Assembly: GCA_964578835.1 (NCBI GenBank)
Contig: CAZOEL010000018.1
Location: 1 to 64,000, forward strand
Source of the DNA: CAZOEL01 sp964578835
GTDB taxonomy: Bacteria; Desulfobacterota; Syntrophobacteria; Syntrophobacterales; Syntrophobacteraceae
Length of the DNA: 64,000 bases
Reading direction: 5' to 3'
Part shown: positions 1 through 8,051 of the stretch, piece after piece
Position numbering within the stretch: position 1 is the stretch's first letter
Layout of the letters: every line of letters starts with the position of its first letter
Position numbers and translations under genes: made by a program
Notes under the pieces: model-generated
What the model saw: the letters and a program-made list of their open reading frames with translations, nothing else
The model's database searches: none
What the model was told of the DNA's origin: nothing

Positions 1-444
1 CGGCGTCAAGAACTTTTTCGATCTTTCTCGAAATCCCTTTTCCCCTCGGCGGAAGCCTCTTGCTCTCATCTCTTCCGTTTCATGACCGGTCCAACGTTCA
101 CAACCAGCCTTACATTGCCCACCGGAAGAGCTTTTCTTTATAACCCGTTCCTCCAAAGTCTGTCAACACTTTTTTGAAGAAACTTACTGGCCGTCTTCCC
201 TAACCGCATTCTTTTCCACGACCCTCTCGCATCCGAGCCGCTCATCGCTCGCGGTCACATTGGAAGAAGCGCTTTAGTATCAGCTCAGGACACTCTCGTC
301 AAGGATTTTCTAGAGCCATTGATCTCAACGGGCCAACCCTGTTTAAACTCGACAATGCGTCTATGACTCGTATCCTTTTCCCAGACGCTGATTGCCAAAG
401 CCCGGCATATGTTTAGAAGCTTGCCCGCATTATCAATCCCAAAT
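1..444. other. Left-edge region without a recognised gene
   Basis: I see no convincing protein gene in this stretch. It lies downstream of the thioredoxin-reductase-like gene. On the minus strand it carries one promoter-like pair (listed separately) and, at the very edge, a second TTGACG box at positions 4-9 preceded by an A-rich tract, whose -10 box would fall outside the window. This suggests that a strongly expressed transcription unit begins just left of the window and is read leftwards. Confidence 0.5.
138..166 (-). promoter_or_regulatory. Sigma-70-type promoter reading leftwards out of the window
   Basis: On the minus strand TTGACA (161-166) is followed after exactly 17 bases by TTATAA (138-143). 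The match to the housekeeping consensus is good. No gene in the window lies downstream, so the target is outside. Together with the second -35-like box at 4-9 it looks like the tandem promoter arrangement often seen before stable-RNA operons, but that is inference. Confidence 0.5.
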
Positions 445-1368
445 CTAAGGAGTCTTCATTCGCTGCTGCTTGGCAAAGTGAGACGCTTCCAATCCTGCGA
501 CGCAACCCTCGCCAACCGCTTTCGCCATCTGCCAAGGAGGACCACAAATATCTCCAGCTGCAAATACGCCAGGCACATTCGTCTCCTGCTTCTTGTTGGC
601 CACTATGTATCGCATCTCGGAATCGAGCGCGACTGCAAGCTTCGTAGCCAGCTCCAATGCCCCTTTGGCCCCAAGCTCTATGAAAATTCCAGAAGCCTCT
701 ATCCTCTCGCCGTTATCCAGTTCAACCGCATCCACCCCGTGCGCGCCTACAATCGCTGTCACTTTGCGTCCGGGATGGCGTATGATCGAACTGGATTCCA
801 CCTGATAGCTCAACTGCTCGCCGACGTTCGGCTCGCCATAGACCAGATGGACGGCGCCGGCAATCAGCATGAGACTCAAAGCTCCGAAAAACGCCGCGCT
901 CTGGTTTCCCACGACAACGACCGTCTGATTGCGAAAGAAATTCGCGTCACAGTCGACACAGTAACTCACGCCTTTTCCCAGGAGCTCCTTTTCACCCGGA
1001 ACATTCAAGCGATTGCGAGATATCCCCATCGCGAGAATAATAGAATAGCAAGTCAACATCTCCGAGTTCTCGAGGACGATGAAGAAGCGGCCATCTTCTG
1101 CCCGCCCCAAATCCACCACGTCCAGATCGATTAGGCGAGCCCCGAATTTTTCAGCCTGACTTCTTCCCTGCTCAAGCACCTCGCTTCCAGATAATATGGT
1201 ATCCATACAGCAGTAGTTCTCTATATGGGCCTTGTAGAGCGAACTGCTCTGCACTCGTCCCAAGACCGCGACGCGAGCTTTGCTTCGCGCTGCATGCACG
1301 GCGGCTTGCAACCCTGCCGGCCCGCTTCCCAAAATAACCACATCGTATTCTGATGATTTCCGGTCCAT
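445..1368 (-). CDS. Thioredoxin-reductase-like FAD flavoprotein lacking canonical NADPH motifs
   Basis: This 307-residue protein has the two-Rossmann fold layout of low-molecular-weight thioredoxin reductases. The FAD-binding GSGPAG is at residues 15-20, the redox-active CVDC at 137-140 and the second FAD motif GVFAAGD near the C-terminus. The stretch after CVDC, where NADPH-dependent enzymes carry a glycine-rich GGGxSA motif and later HRRxxxR, reads VVVGNQSAAF and HLVYG, so both NADPH signatures are absent. It may therefore use another electron donor, as flavin-type ferredoxin-dependent thioredoxin reductases do; that is inference. The start at 1368 is chosen because AAAGGAGG lies just upstream. 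A tiny CxxC reading frame precedes it on the same strand. Confidence 0.8.
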   Translation of the reverse strand: MDRKSSEYDVVILGSGPAGLQAAVHAARSKARVAVLGRVQSSSLYKAHIENYCCMDTILSGSEVLEQGRSQAEKFGARLIDLDVVDLGRAEDGRFFIVLENSEMLTCYSIILAMGISRNRLNVPGEKELLGKGVSYCVDCDANFFRNQTVVVVGNQSAAFFGALSLMLIAGAVHLVYGEPNVGEQLSYQVESSSIIRHPGRKVTAIVGAHGVDAVELDNGERIEASGIFIELGAKGALELATKLAVALDSEMRYIVANKKQETNVPGVFAAGDICGPPWQMAKAVGEGCVAGLEASHFAKQQRMKTP

Positions 1369-1419
1369 TTCACCCTCCTTTAACGCCAACCGTCATCGAA
1401 CGGCATCAACTGATTCGCC

Positions 1420-1527
1420 TCAGGCAACGGTCGAGAGCATGCCATAGGGGCAATCGGCGCATGCGCCTGCAGACGAACCCATTTGTGGAATGAGCAAAAT
1501 TGCGCTTCCTTGTCGCCAAGCAAGCAT
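1420..1527 (-). CDS. Possible small CxxC peptide upstream of the reductase-like gene
   Basis: This 35-codon frame starts at ATG 1527 with AGAGGA just before it and stops 51 bases before the start of the flavoprotein gene. The C-terminal half reads like a real protein, with GSSAGACADCPYG containing a CxxC pair. I do not recognise the family. It could be a small redox partner, a regulatory peptide or the surviving C-terminus of a decayed gene, because the same frame stays open upstream for about 18 codons to a TAG without a good start. SD-to-ATG spacing is short. The call is tentative. Confidence 0.3.
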   Translation of the reverse strand: MLAWRQGSAILLIPQMGSSAGACADCPYGMLSTVA

Positions 1528-2232
1528 CTTCCTCTTGCATTCATGAATCCCTCGTGATGATTTCAGCAAACGACGGATCTACATATCGCAAAAGTTTCCG
1601 GCAGATAATAAAGGTTCAGGAATTTTCTAAAAAGCACTTATCACTATAAGGCTTCGCAGTCATTCATGCACTCGTCTTCCGGCCGGATTCAAATCGCTGC
1701 AGCCTTGATCGCCTCTTGGAATCGCTCTTTTTTAGCTCGACGCGCGAGATCAATGAGGGATTCCGCATTATCGCACAAACGGAGCAACCCGGGCCTCAGT
1801 AAGGAATTGGTCTCAATAGTAATGTTTCGTGATTCTCATCCAGGAGAACCGTTCATCGACGATCCGGTCATCAATTCAATAAAAATGGGTTGGTAATTGA
1901 ACCTCCAATGGTTATATATAGCAGCGTCACAGCGAAGAAGACCGAAGGTTTCGATCTGAGTAAAATGTTTATAATATAGGATGTTACGTTTGTGATTGAG
2001 AGCCGATCTCCTTTTGGGGAAAAGTTGTTTGGCGCTGGTGAGAGGCTTTTTGCGCGGCTTGCGTTTTTGCCCCGGTCCGGACAATTTCATGTCCGCTCTT
2101 GTCGCTCGCTATTGCCGATTGTTATTTACTACTTATACGTAGAGAAGCGCTCACGATCGCAGTGGGGTTATAAGCACTTGTGACCAGACCTTCCAAGCAG
2201 GCTGTGTTACTGACGACGCGAAAGTCATTCTC
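1528..2232. other. Intergenic region between divergent units
   Basis: No convincing complete gene is visible. On the minus strand a stretch ending near 1693 (frame ending in AIKAAAI and a stop) has protein-like composition for about 46 codons but begins after an in-frame TGA at 1836-1838 with no SD-preceded start, so it may be a gene relic. The right end must hold the promoter for the resB-tat operon, but I see no consensus-quality pair. Confidence 0.4.
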
Positions 2233-3603
2233 ATGCAGGAAAAATCGAGTTTTTTGAAAACCATCTACAAAAATCTGGCCTCTCTCAAGCTAGGCGTTTT
2301 CATATTCTTCATCCTGGCGCTTTGCTCGATTATCGGAACGCTTTTGCCCCAGGGGCTTACGGAGCACGAATTGCACAGCGCCTACAGTCCCGGCGCCGCA
2401 TGGTGGATAGAAACGCTGGGTCTGAATGACCTCTATCGCACGAGCTGGTTTCGTCTGCTTCTCCTGCTCCTTTCGGCAAACCTGATCGCTTGCAGCATAG
2501 AGCGCCTGCCAAAGACGCTCAAGCTTCTTCGCCATCAAGAAACCAAGTTGACGCCGAACAAGCTCCTCAAATTCTCTCATAATGCCGAAATATCCACCCG
2601 CTTGCCTTGGATCGAAGCCGAATCGAAGCTTTCAGCGATTATAGGGGAGGAATTCGCCCCCCTAAAACGTCTTGAAGGCTCTGACGCCTTCAATGCATTT
2701 GCTGAAAAAGGCCGTTGGAGTCCGCTTGTCGTCTACGTGGTCCATTTGAGCGTTTTATTAGTTTTGGCTGGAGCATTGATAGGCTCTATTTTCGGCTTTA
2801 AAGGCTTCATGAATATTTCGGAGGGCGAGGCTTCGGCTGAAGTAACGCTTTCAAGAGGAGACCGCTCGCTCATTCTTCCGTTCCAGGTCCGTTGCAATGA
2901 ATTTGAGGTTACTTTTTACGACAACAGAGTTCCCAAAGAATTCCGATCGGACTTGACGTTTATTGAAGACGGAAAGGAAGTTCTCAAGCAGTCGATCCGC
3001 GTTAATGATCCGATTACCTTCCGAGGCGTCACATTCTATCAGTCTTCGTATGGGTCGACGTTGAAGCAGGCGGATGTGGAGTTTTCGGACCGAAGCACCG
3101 GAAAGAGCGTCAGAATGACTCTTCCTTTCCGACAGACGATGACAATTCCAGAGACCCAGGATCAGGTGCAAATTGTTGAATTTCAGCAGGATCTCAGCCG
3201 GTTCGGCCCCGCTGTCGGGATCGTCATCCAGAAAGCGGGCCAACAGGAATCGAGCGGATCATGGGTTCTTGTCAACATGCCCGAATTTCACGGCAACCGG
3301 ATAGAAAATTATCAAATAAAGGCCTCCAATCTGCAGCAGATTGAATTCACAGGACTTCAAGTCAAGAAAGACCCAGGAATTTGGATGGTCTACTTCGGGT
3401 TTACAGCCATGTTGGTGGGAATAGGTCTCGCCTATTATGTGAGCCATCGGAGGCTTTGGATCTGGGCGGAGCCGGGAGAGAGATCCACGAGAATTATCCT
3501 GGCGGGTAGAACGAACAAGAATTCACTGGATTTTGAAAATCAGTTCAACCAGATTTGCGAAAGACTAAAAAGCGAGCTCAAATCCACCCCTGCCAAGAGA
3601 TGA
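2233..3603 (+). CDS. resB: Cytochrome c biogenesis protein ResB (Ccs1)
   Basis: ResB is the membrane partner of CcsA in System II cytochrome c maturation, where the pair moves haem across the membrane and attaches it to apocytochromes. The 456-residue protein shows the ResB pattern: a short cytoplasmic N-terminus, two membrane segments near residues 17-35 and 75-90, a third near 165-190, a long extracytoplasmic beta-rich domain and a last membrane segment near residues 385-400. It includes the family-typical phrase LGVFIFFILALCSIIGTLLPQ. The stop codon overlaps an ATG (3600) in the next gene's frame, and ccsA follows directly, so the two are probably co-transcribed and translationally coupled. 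The SD before the start is weak. Confidence 0.92.
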   Translation: MQEKSSFLKTIYKNLASLKLGVFIFFILALCSIIGTLLPQGLTEHELHSAYSPGAAWWIETLGLNDLYRTSWFRLLLLLLSANLIACSIERLPKTLKLLRHQETKLTPNKLLKFSHNAEISTRLPWIEAESKLSAIIGEEFAPLKRLEGSDAFNAFAEKGRWSPLVVYVVHLSVLLVLAGALIGSIFGFKGFMNISEGEASAEVTLSRGDRSLILPFQVRCNEFEVTFYDNRVPKEFRSDLTFIEDGKEVLKQSIRVNDPITFRGVTFYQSSYGSTLKQADVEFSDRSTGKSVRMTLPFRQTMTIPETQDQVQIVEFQQDLSRFGPAVGIVIQKAGQQESSGSWVLVNMPEFHGNRIENYQIKASNLQQIEFTGLQVKKDPGIWMVYFGFTAMLVGIGLAYYVSHRRLWIWAEPGERSTRIILAGRTNKNSLDFENQFNQICERLKSELKSTPAKR

Positions 3604-3617
3604 GGTATAGGCAATAT

Positions 3618-4466
3618 ATGAATAGCTCCATTCTTCTCAGCATAACCACTTTTCTCTACCTGGCGTGCACGATACTGTATCTTTCCGGAGTAGTCTTCCG
3701 ATACAGGCCGCTACTTTTGTCCGGAAGCTACGCAGGATTCGTTACGCTCGTAATTCAGGCCGCAGGGATGCTCCTGCGTTGGCGCGAATCCTACGCAATG
3801 GGATATGGACACGCGCCTCTCTCCAATCTTTACGAATCGTTGGTGTTTGCTTCCTGGGCCATTATGCTTGTTTATCTACTGCTCGAGCTTCGCACCAAAC
3901 AACGCGTATTGGGAGTTTTTCCCGCTCTCTTCGCTTTCCTCGCTATGGCTTACGCATCCTTTTCAACAAGCGTGGATTCCCAAATCCAACCCCTTCTTCC
4001 CGCGTTGAAGAGCAACTGGCTGATTGCCCACGTAATTACCTGTTTTCTCGGGTATGCGGCTTTCGCGGTTTCCGTCGGCATAAGCATTCTTCTCATCACC
4101 AAGAGATCCCAAGCGGCGGAAGCTAATCGAAAGGAAGCTTTATCCCTGATCCCATCGCCAAGACAATTGGACGAACTGAATCATCAGATGATTTTGTTCG
4201 GGTTTTTGTGGCTTTCTTTGGGAATAATCACCGGCTCGGTATGGGCGAACTCCGCCTGGGGAACTTATTGGAGCTGGGACCCAAAAGAAACCTGGTCGCT
4301 TATTACCTGGCTGGTGTACGCTGCAGTTCTGCATGCGCGAACCATGCAAGGATGGAGAGGAAATCGCGTTGCATGGCTATCCATTGTGGGATTCTGCTGT
4401 GTGCTTTTTACGTATTTTGGAGTAAATTTCCTGCTGAGCGGCCTTCACAGCTATGGCGCAAAATAA
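3618..4466 (+). CDS. ccsA: Cytochrome c biogenesis protein CcsA (haem handling and export)
   Basis: This polytopic membrane protein carries the tryptophan-rich signature WGTYWSWDPKETW that forms the haem-handling WWD-type domain of the CcsA/CcmC/CcmF family. About eight hydrophobic segments are visible, and histidines flank the WWD region. The frame is open upstream into resB; I chose ATG 3618 because GAGG lies about a dozen bases before it and the protein then begins directly with the first membrane helix. ATG 3600, which overlaps the resB stop, is an alternative that would favour coupling. It is followed by tatA after 20 bases. Confidence 0.9.
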   Translation: MNSSILLSITTFLYLACTILYLSGVVFRYRPLLLSGSYAGFVTLVIQAAGMLLRWRESYAMGYGHAPLSNLYESLVFASWAIMLVYLLLELRTKQRVLGVFPALFAFLAMAYASFSTSVDSQIQPLLPALKSNWLIAHVITCFLGYAAFAVSVGISILLITKRSQAAEANRKEALSLIPSPRQLDELNHQMILFGFLWLSLGIITGSVWANSAWGTYWSWDPKETWSLITWLVYAAVLHARTMQGWRGNRVAWLSIVGFCCVLFTYFGVNFLLSGLHSYGAK

Positions 4467-4486
4467 TTCGGGAGTAAAGATCGACT

Positions 4487-4717
4487 ATGTTCGGGCTGGG
4501 ACCTTGGGAGCTTATTTTCATATTGATAATCGTGATTTTTTTCTACGGCGGGAAGAAATTATCCCGGCTGGGAGAAAATCTGGGCAGAAGCGTGACCGAG
4601 TTCAAGAAGGCGGTGCATGACTACCCATCTTCAGTTGCAGAAGAGCAGAAGAAGCTTCGCCTGGAAAAAGAAGAACGAGACAAGGCAAATCGCCATCACA
4701 AGCTTGACGAGGAATAG
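4487..4717 (+). CDS. tatA: Sec-independent translocase protein TatA
   Basis: A 76-residue TatA/E family protein with one N-terminal membrane helix (about residues 8-22), the hinge containing FYGGKKL, and an amphipathic helix followed by a charged tail. TatA polymerises to form the passage through which folded, often cofactor-containing proteins cross the membrane. The tail is rich in Lys and Glu and ends in DEE. It sits between ccsA and tatB in one operon, which fits an anaerobe that exports folded periplasmic redox enzymes and cytochromes. Confidence 0.93.
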   Translation: MFGLGPWELIFILIIVIFFYGGKKLSRLGENLGRSVTEFKKAVHDYPSSVAEEQKKLRLEKEERDKANRHHKLDEE

Positions 4718-4723
4718 GTTCAT

Positions 4724-5152
4724 ATGTTTGATATAGGTTTTCCGGAATTGCTTGTAATTTTCGCAATCGCGCTGATCGTGATCGGCCCCAGTAAATTGCC
4801 CGATCTGGCTCGAGCCTTGGGCCGAGGGTACGCCGAATTCAAAAGAGCCACTAACGAGCTCAAGGAGACATTCGAGCAGGATGATACGGTTAAAGAGATA
4901 AAGAATGAATTCAATTCGGCGCAGAATGAGATTCTTTATGGTAGAAGCAAGGCTGTGAACACACCAAAAGATGCCGCTCAGAAAGCTCAAGCTGCTCAAG
5001 CCAAGCCTTCCAACGCAGGGTCTTCGGAAGATGCCGGCAATAGCGTGAATGATGAAGCTTTTGACGATTCCAAGTCGAAATCCGTAGAAGAAGCCCAAGA
5101 AGCAGAGCCTGTTGAGCCCCTGGTGGAAAATTCCAAAGATGCCGGACGATAG
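4724..5152 (+). CDS. tatB: Sec-independent translocase protein TatB
   Basis: This 142-residue protein begins MFDIGFPELLVIFAIALIV, with the conserved Glu in the first membrane helix, the GPSKLPDLARALG hinge and amphipathic helix, and then a long, low-complexity, Ala/Glu/Lys-rich tail. That layout and its position just before tatC mark it as TatB, which forms the twin-arginine signal receptor together with TatC. It starts 6 bases after the tatA stop. The coding end overlaps the open upstream extension of tatC. Confidence 0.9.
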   Translation: MFDIGFPELLVIFAIALIVIGPSKLPDLARALGRGYAEFKRATNELKETFEQDDTVKEIKNEFNSAQNEILYGRSKAVNTPKDAAQKAQAAQAKPSNAGSSEDAGNSVNDEAFDDSKSKSVEEAQEAEPVEPLVENSKDAGR

Positions 5153-5162
5153 AAAAGAAGAA

Positions 5163-5936
5163 ATGTCGGATGACAAGATGCCCTTTACGCAGCACCTGGA
5201 GGAGCTTCGCAAACGCCTCGTAATAAGCGCTGCTGCTATCGGAGTGGGCTTTCTCATTAGCTACGCCTTCAAGGAAAAGCTCTTTGAGCTGCTCATGAGG
5301 CCCTGGCTTGCGGCGCTTCCCCAGGGGCATGAAGCGAAGCTCATCTATACCGCGCCGCACGAAGCCTTCTTTACCTATCTCAAGGTTTCTTTTATCGCCG
5401 GCTTCGCCATCGCAATTCCTGTTATTTTTTACCAATTGTGGAAGTTCATCGCTCCAGGGCTCTATGAAAACGAGAAACGCTACATCATCCCCATCGTATT
5501 CTTCTCGAGCCTGTTCTTTCTGGGTGGCGCGTTGTTCGGCTATTTCCTGGTTTTTCCCATCGGATTTAGCTTTTTTACTTCTTTTGCAACCGATTTTATC
5601 ACTCCCATGGTGAGCACCAGAGAATTTCTCAAGTTCTCTACACGTTTGCTTTTGGGATTCGGACTGGTTTTCGAGCTGCCTATTTTTGCTTTCTTTCTCG
5701 GCAGATTAGGCCTGATAAGCGCGGCATTCCTAAGACGCCAGCGCAGGGTGGCGATTGTCATCATCTTCATTATTGCGGCTGCTCTCACTCCGGGTCCTGA
5801 CGTTTTTTCACAGTTGATGATGGCCGGACCGCTTCTTATACTGTACGAGCTCAGCGTCTGGATCGTGCACTTCTTCGGACGCAAGCCCGTGACCGCTGAG
5901 TCAAGCGAAGAGGAACAGCCCCATTCAGTCTCATAG
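5163..5936 (+). CDS. tatC: Sec-independent translocase protein TatC
   Basis: TatC is the six-helix core of the twin-arginine signal receptor. The protein carries the family N-terminus MPFTQHLEELRKRL, the FYQLWKFIAPGLYENEKR loop and six hydrophobic segments. I place the start at ATG 5163, preceded by a purine-rich AGAAAAGAAG and giving a normal 257-residue TatC. The frame is open back to 5112 with another ATG at 5139, inside the end of tatB, so a short overlap is possible. It is the last tat gene; rdgB follows after 41 bases. Confidence 0.92.
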   Translation: MSDDKMPFTQHLEELRKRLVISAAAIGVGFLISYAFKEKLFELLMRPWLAALPQGHEAKLIYTAPHEAFFTYLKVSFIAGFAIAIPVIFYQLWKFIAPGLYENEKRYIIPIVFFSSLFFLGGALFGYFLVFPIGFSFFTSFATDFITPMVSTREFLKFSTRLLLGFGLVFELPIFAFFLGRLGLISAAFLRRQRRVAIVIIFIIAAALTPGPDVFSQLMMAGPLLILYELSVWIVHFFGRKPVTAESSEEEQPHSVS

Positions 5937-5977
5937 ACTCCTTAATATTGGCTTAAAGCTGAAAGGCGTATTGATCG

Positions 5978-6643
5978 ATGGATAGAATCACTATCGTTCT
6001 GGCGACTAGAAACAGCGGGAAATTAAGGGAAATTCGCAAATTTCTCGAGGGATTTCCCGTTGAGATCATGGACTTGAACAGTTTCGGCCCCATTCCGGAA
6101 GTGAAAGAAGACGGATCGACCTTTGAAGAAAACGCCTACAAGAAAGCGAGCTTTACGGCGAAGGTTCTAGGGTTTCCCGCTCTTGCCGACGATTCCGGGC
6201 TTGAAGTGGCTGCGCTTGACGGCGCCCCTGGCGTTCGGTCGGCTCGTTATGCAGGGCCGGATGCAAGCGATGCGCAGAACAACGAGAAGCTCTTGAAAGA
6301 GCTCTCAGCAGCGGCAAATCGAGAGGCGCGCTTCTGCTGCGTACTTTCTCTCGCCGTACCCAGCGGACCGGCGCTCACTTATGAGGCGACCTGCGAAGGC
6401 TTAATATTGGAGGCGCCAAAGGGCAAGAACGGCTTCGGTTACGATCCGCTTTTCTTCTATCCTCCGCTTGAAAAAACCTTCGGCGAGATGACCATCGAAG
6501 AAAAAGCTCGGGTCAGCCATCGAGGCAAAGCGTTGGAGGAGCTCAAGAGCGAATTTGGCAAGATTTTGAAATGGCTTGACAAGAGGCTCGAGGAAGAAAA
6601 GCTCTTTCGCGGAAGGCATGAATGCGTCACAGCCGATAGATGA
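5978..6643 (+). CDS. rdgB: XTP/dITP non-canonical purine nucleotide pyrophosphatase (RdgB/HAM1)
   Basis: The enzyme hydrolyses deaminated purine triphosphates such as dITP and XTP to monophosphates and keeps them out of DNA and RNA. The 221-residue protein shows the family motifs in order: LATRNSGKLREI at residues 8-19, TFEENAYKKA, LADDSGLEV, PGVRSARYAG, and GFGYDPLF with the substrate-binding SHRGKAL near the end. The tail is about 20 residues longer than in most homologues and basic/acidic mixed. It is probably the last gene of the resB-tat run or transcribed separately. Confidence 0.93.
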   Translation: MDRITIVLATRNSGKLREIRKFLEGFPVEIMDLNSFGPIPEVKEDGSTFEENAYKKASFTAKVLGFPALADDSGLEVAALDGAPGVRSARYAGPDASDAQNNEKLLKELSAAANREARFCCVLSLAVPSGPALTYEATCEGLILEAPKGKNGFGYDPLFFYPPLEKTFGEMTIEEKARVSHRGKALEELKSEFGKILKWLDKRLEEEKLFRGRHECVTADR

Positions 6644-6690
6644 TCTGACTGGATGCGTTCCAAAGGGATTTATAGAGAGAATCTGTACGG

Positions 6691-7236
6691 ATGGTGAATC
6701 GGGAAAGCACAAGCGACATAATAACCAGTCTGGGCGATGGAATAAGAGAGAAAGTCGAAGCTCTCGTAGAAAACTGGAGCAGAGAAGGACTTCCAAGCCG
6801 TTCAACGCTTGCGAGCATTCTTCAAGATCTCATCGACTGGAGAGAGACGACGGGGTCTCCGGGACTGTGGGGCTCCTCGCCTCTCATGCTCACCGCAACG
6901 CTCGACGACGGCTGGGGCCACGGAATCCAGCTGATCGAGCTGTGTGGAAAAGCGGCAGGATTGCGCATTCATTCACTGGGACTGCTGCAGACCCCGGAAA
7001 GGATAGTCTCCGCATGCCATGGGCTTCTCCCTCGGGTGTTGGGGCTCACAATGCTGCAGTTTGATTCGGAAGAGGACTGCATTCATATCCGTAAGAATTT
7101 GCCTTCCGAGACGCAAATGGTTATCGGAGGTCCGCTGTTCCGCATCGATCCCGATCTCGCCTCGCGCATAGGAGCTCACTTCACAGCGCGGAACGCAACG
7201 GACTTCATGTCTTTTCTGTTGAAGCTCGAAGTTTGA
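6691..7236 (+). CDS. Protein with a degenerate cobalamin-binding-like fold
   Basis: The 181-residue protein has a helical N-terminal part and a C-terminal half that resembles the B12-binding Rossmann-type domain: a first strand LMLTATLDDGWGHGIQLIEL, where the usual DxHxxG motif would sit, then LGLLQTPERIVSACHGLLPRVLGLTML and a VIGGPLF strand before the last helices. The Asp-x-His-x-x-Gly cobalt-ligand motif is not intact, so it may bind something else or serve as a sensor. No corrinoid methyltransferase lies nearby. The family assignment is by fold-like pattern only. Confidence 0.5.
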   Translation: MVNRESTSDIITSLGDGIREKVEALVENWSREGLPSRSTLASILQDLIDWRETTGSPGLWGSSPLMLTATLDDGWGHGIQLIELCGKAAGLRIHSLGLLQTPERIVSACHGLLPRVLGLTMLQFDSEEDCIHIRKNLPSETQMVIGGPLFRIDPDLASRIGAHFTARNATDFMSFLLKLEV

Positions 7237-7254
7237 AACCGACTTCCATCAACA

Positions 7255-7680
7255 TTACTTCATACCATAGAGCTTCTTCCAAGGATTTCGGCGGGTTTCA
7301 TTGGCGCTGACGAGAGCCCGGCCCAACGCCTTTACCGCTAATTGGGCGCAGTGCCGTTCAGCTTCAGGCAGAGTCTCGAGGTAGTCGACAATCGCCTGCT
7401 CCGTTATTTCCCACACGTCGCTAAGCGGCTTTCCTTCAGCCAGGTGGACAGCGGTATTGGCGCACGCCACCGAATACATGCATCCGTTTGTTTCAAACGC
7501 CGCGGAACGAACAACTCCGTCACGGATCAGCAGAAAAATTTCTATCGTGTCGCCACATTCACGGGTGCACTTCCCATAACCATCCGGTTGCTCCAGCATC
7601 TCTCGTTTTTCTGTCCGGAAGGCCATGGTAAGAAATCGCCGCGAATGGTGCTGCAAAAAGTCCTTGTTTATCTGGTTCAT
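7255..7680 (-). CDS. NifU/IscU-like iron-sulfur cluster scaffold protein
   Basis: The protein matches the N-terminal domain of NifU/IscU scaffolds, on which [2Fe-2S] clusters are assembled before transfer. The three ligand cysteines are visible: CGD after GKC, the Cys of NGCMYSVACANTA, and HCAQLAVKAL near the C-terminus. The length of 141 residues is normal for a stand-alone scaffold. The start at 7680 follows AAAGGA five bases upstream; the frame is open further but without a site. No cysteine desulfurase is next to it, so the sulfur donor must be encoded elsewhere. Confidence 0.82.
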   Translation of the reverse strand: MNQINKDFLQHHSRRFLTMAFRTEKREMLEQPDGYGKCTRECGDTIEIFLLIRDGVVRSAAFETNGCMYSVACANTAVHLAEGKPLSDVWEITEQAIVDYLETLPEAERHCAQLAVKALGRALVSANETRRNPWKKLYGMK

Positions 7681-7742
7681 TTTGATCCTTTTGTTTGAAG
7701 AGTCGGTAGACGGAGCTAAGTATAACGCATCCATTCTCTCGC

Positions 7743-8051
7743 TCAAACATCAAGATCAAGGATTTCCTCAAGCATTTCATCAGATGCGACAACAGCCTTG
7801 GCATTCGCTTCGTAAGCTCTCTTGGCAACGTTCATATTTACCATTTCCCTGCCAATGTCCACGTCGAGCAAAAAAGTCCCAGCGGCGGGTCCATCAGTCA
7901 CGGCAGAAGAGGCGCCCACTTGTGAGGAATTCCCTTCCGATGGAGAATCATTGCTTTTTGGAGCTCCTCCAGCAATCTTTCTCGCCGACTCCTCGAACAA
8001 CGACTCCTGTCTGACCATACCGCCATACGCATGCTTAATGCTCTCTATCAC
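7743..8051 (-). CDS. Orphan mini flagellar-rod-like protein (FlgC-like termini)
   Basis: This 102-residue protein combines an N-terminal helix like the flagellar basal-body rod N-domain (SIKHAYGGMVRQESLFEESA) with a C-terminus typical of rod and hook proteins (REMVNMNVAKRAYEANAKAV, then SDEMLEEILDL). The middle is short, Ser/Gly/Ala-rich and apparently disordered. No other flagellar gene is near. The start is GTG with AGAGGAAA upstream. It may be an accessory axial protein, a piece of a dispersed flagellar system or a repurposed coiled-coil protein. The gene for the NifU-like protein follows on the same strand. Confidence 0.7.
   Translation of the reverse strand: MIESIKHAYGGMVRQESLFEESARKIAGGAPKSNDSPSEGNSSQVGASSAVTDGPAAGTFLLDVDIGREMVNMNVAKRAYEANAKAVVASDEMLEEILDLDV

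Noticed and set aside
409..1134. 241-codon plus frame opposite the flavoprotein gene
   Set aside because: It is the antisense shadow of a clearly recognisable reductase-like gene.
1693..2090. A second possible UGA-containing (selenoprotein) frame on the minus strand with TGA at 1836-1838
   Set aside because: The frame downstream of the TGA has protein-like composition, but there is no SD-preceded start, no Cys or other redox partner near the UGA, and no GC-rich hairpin after it.
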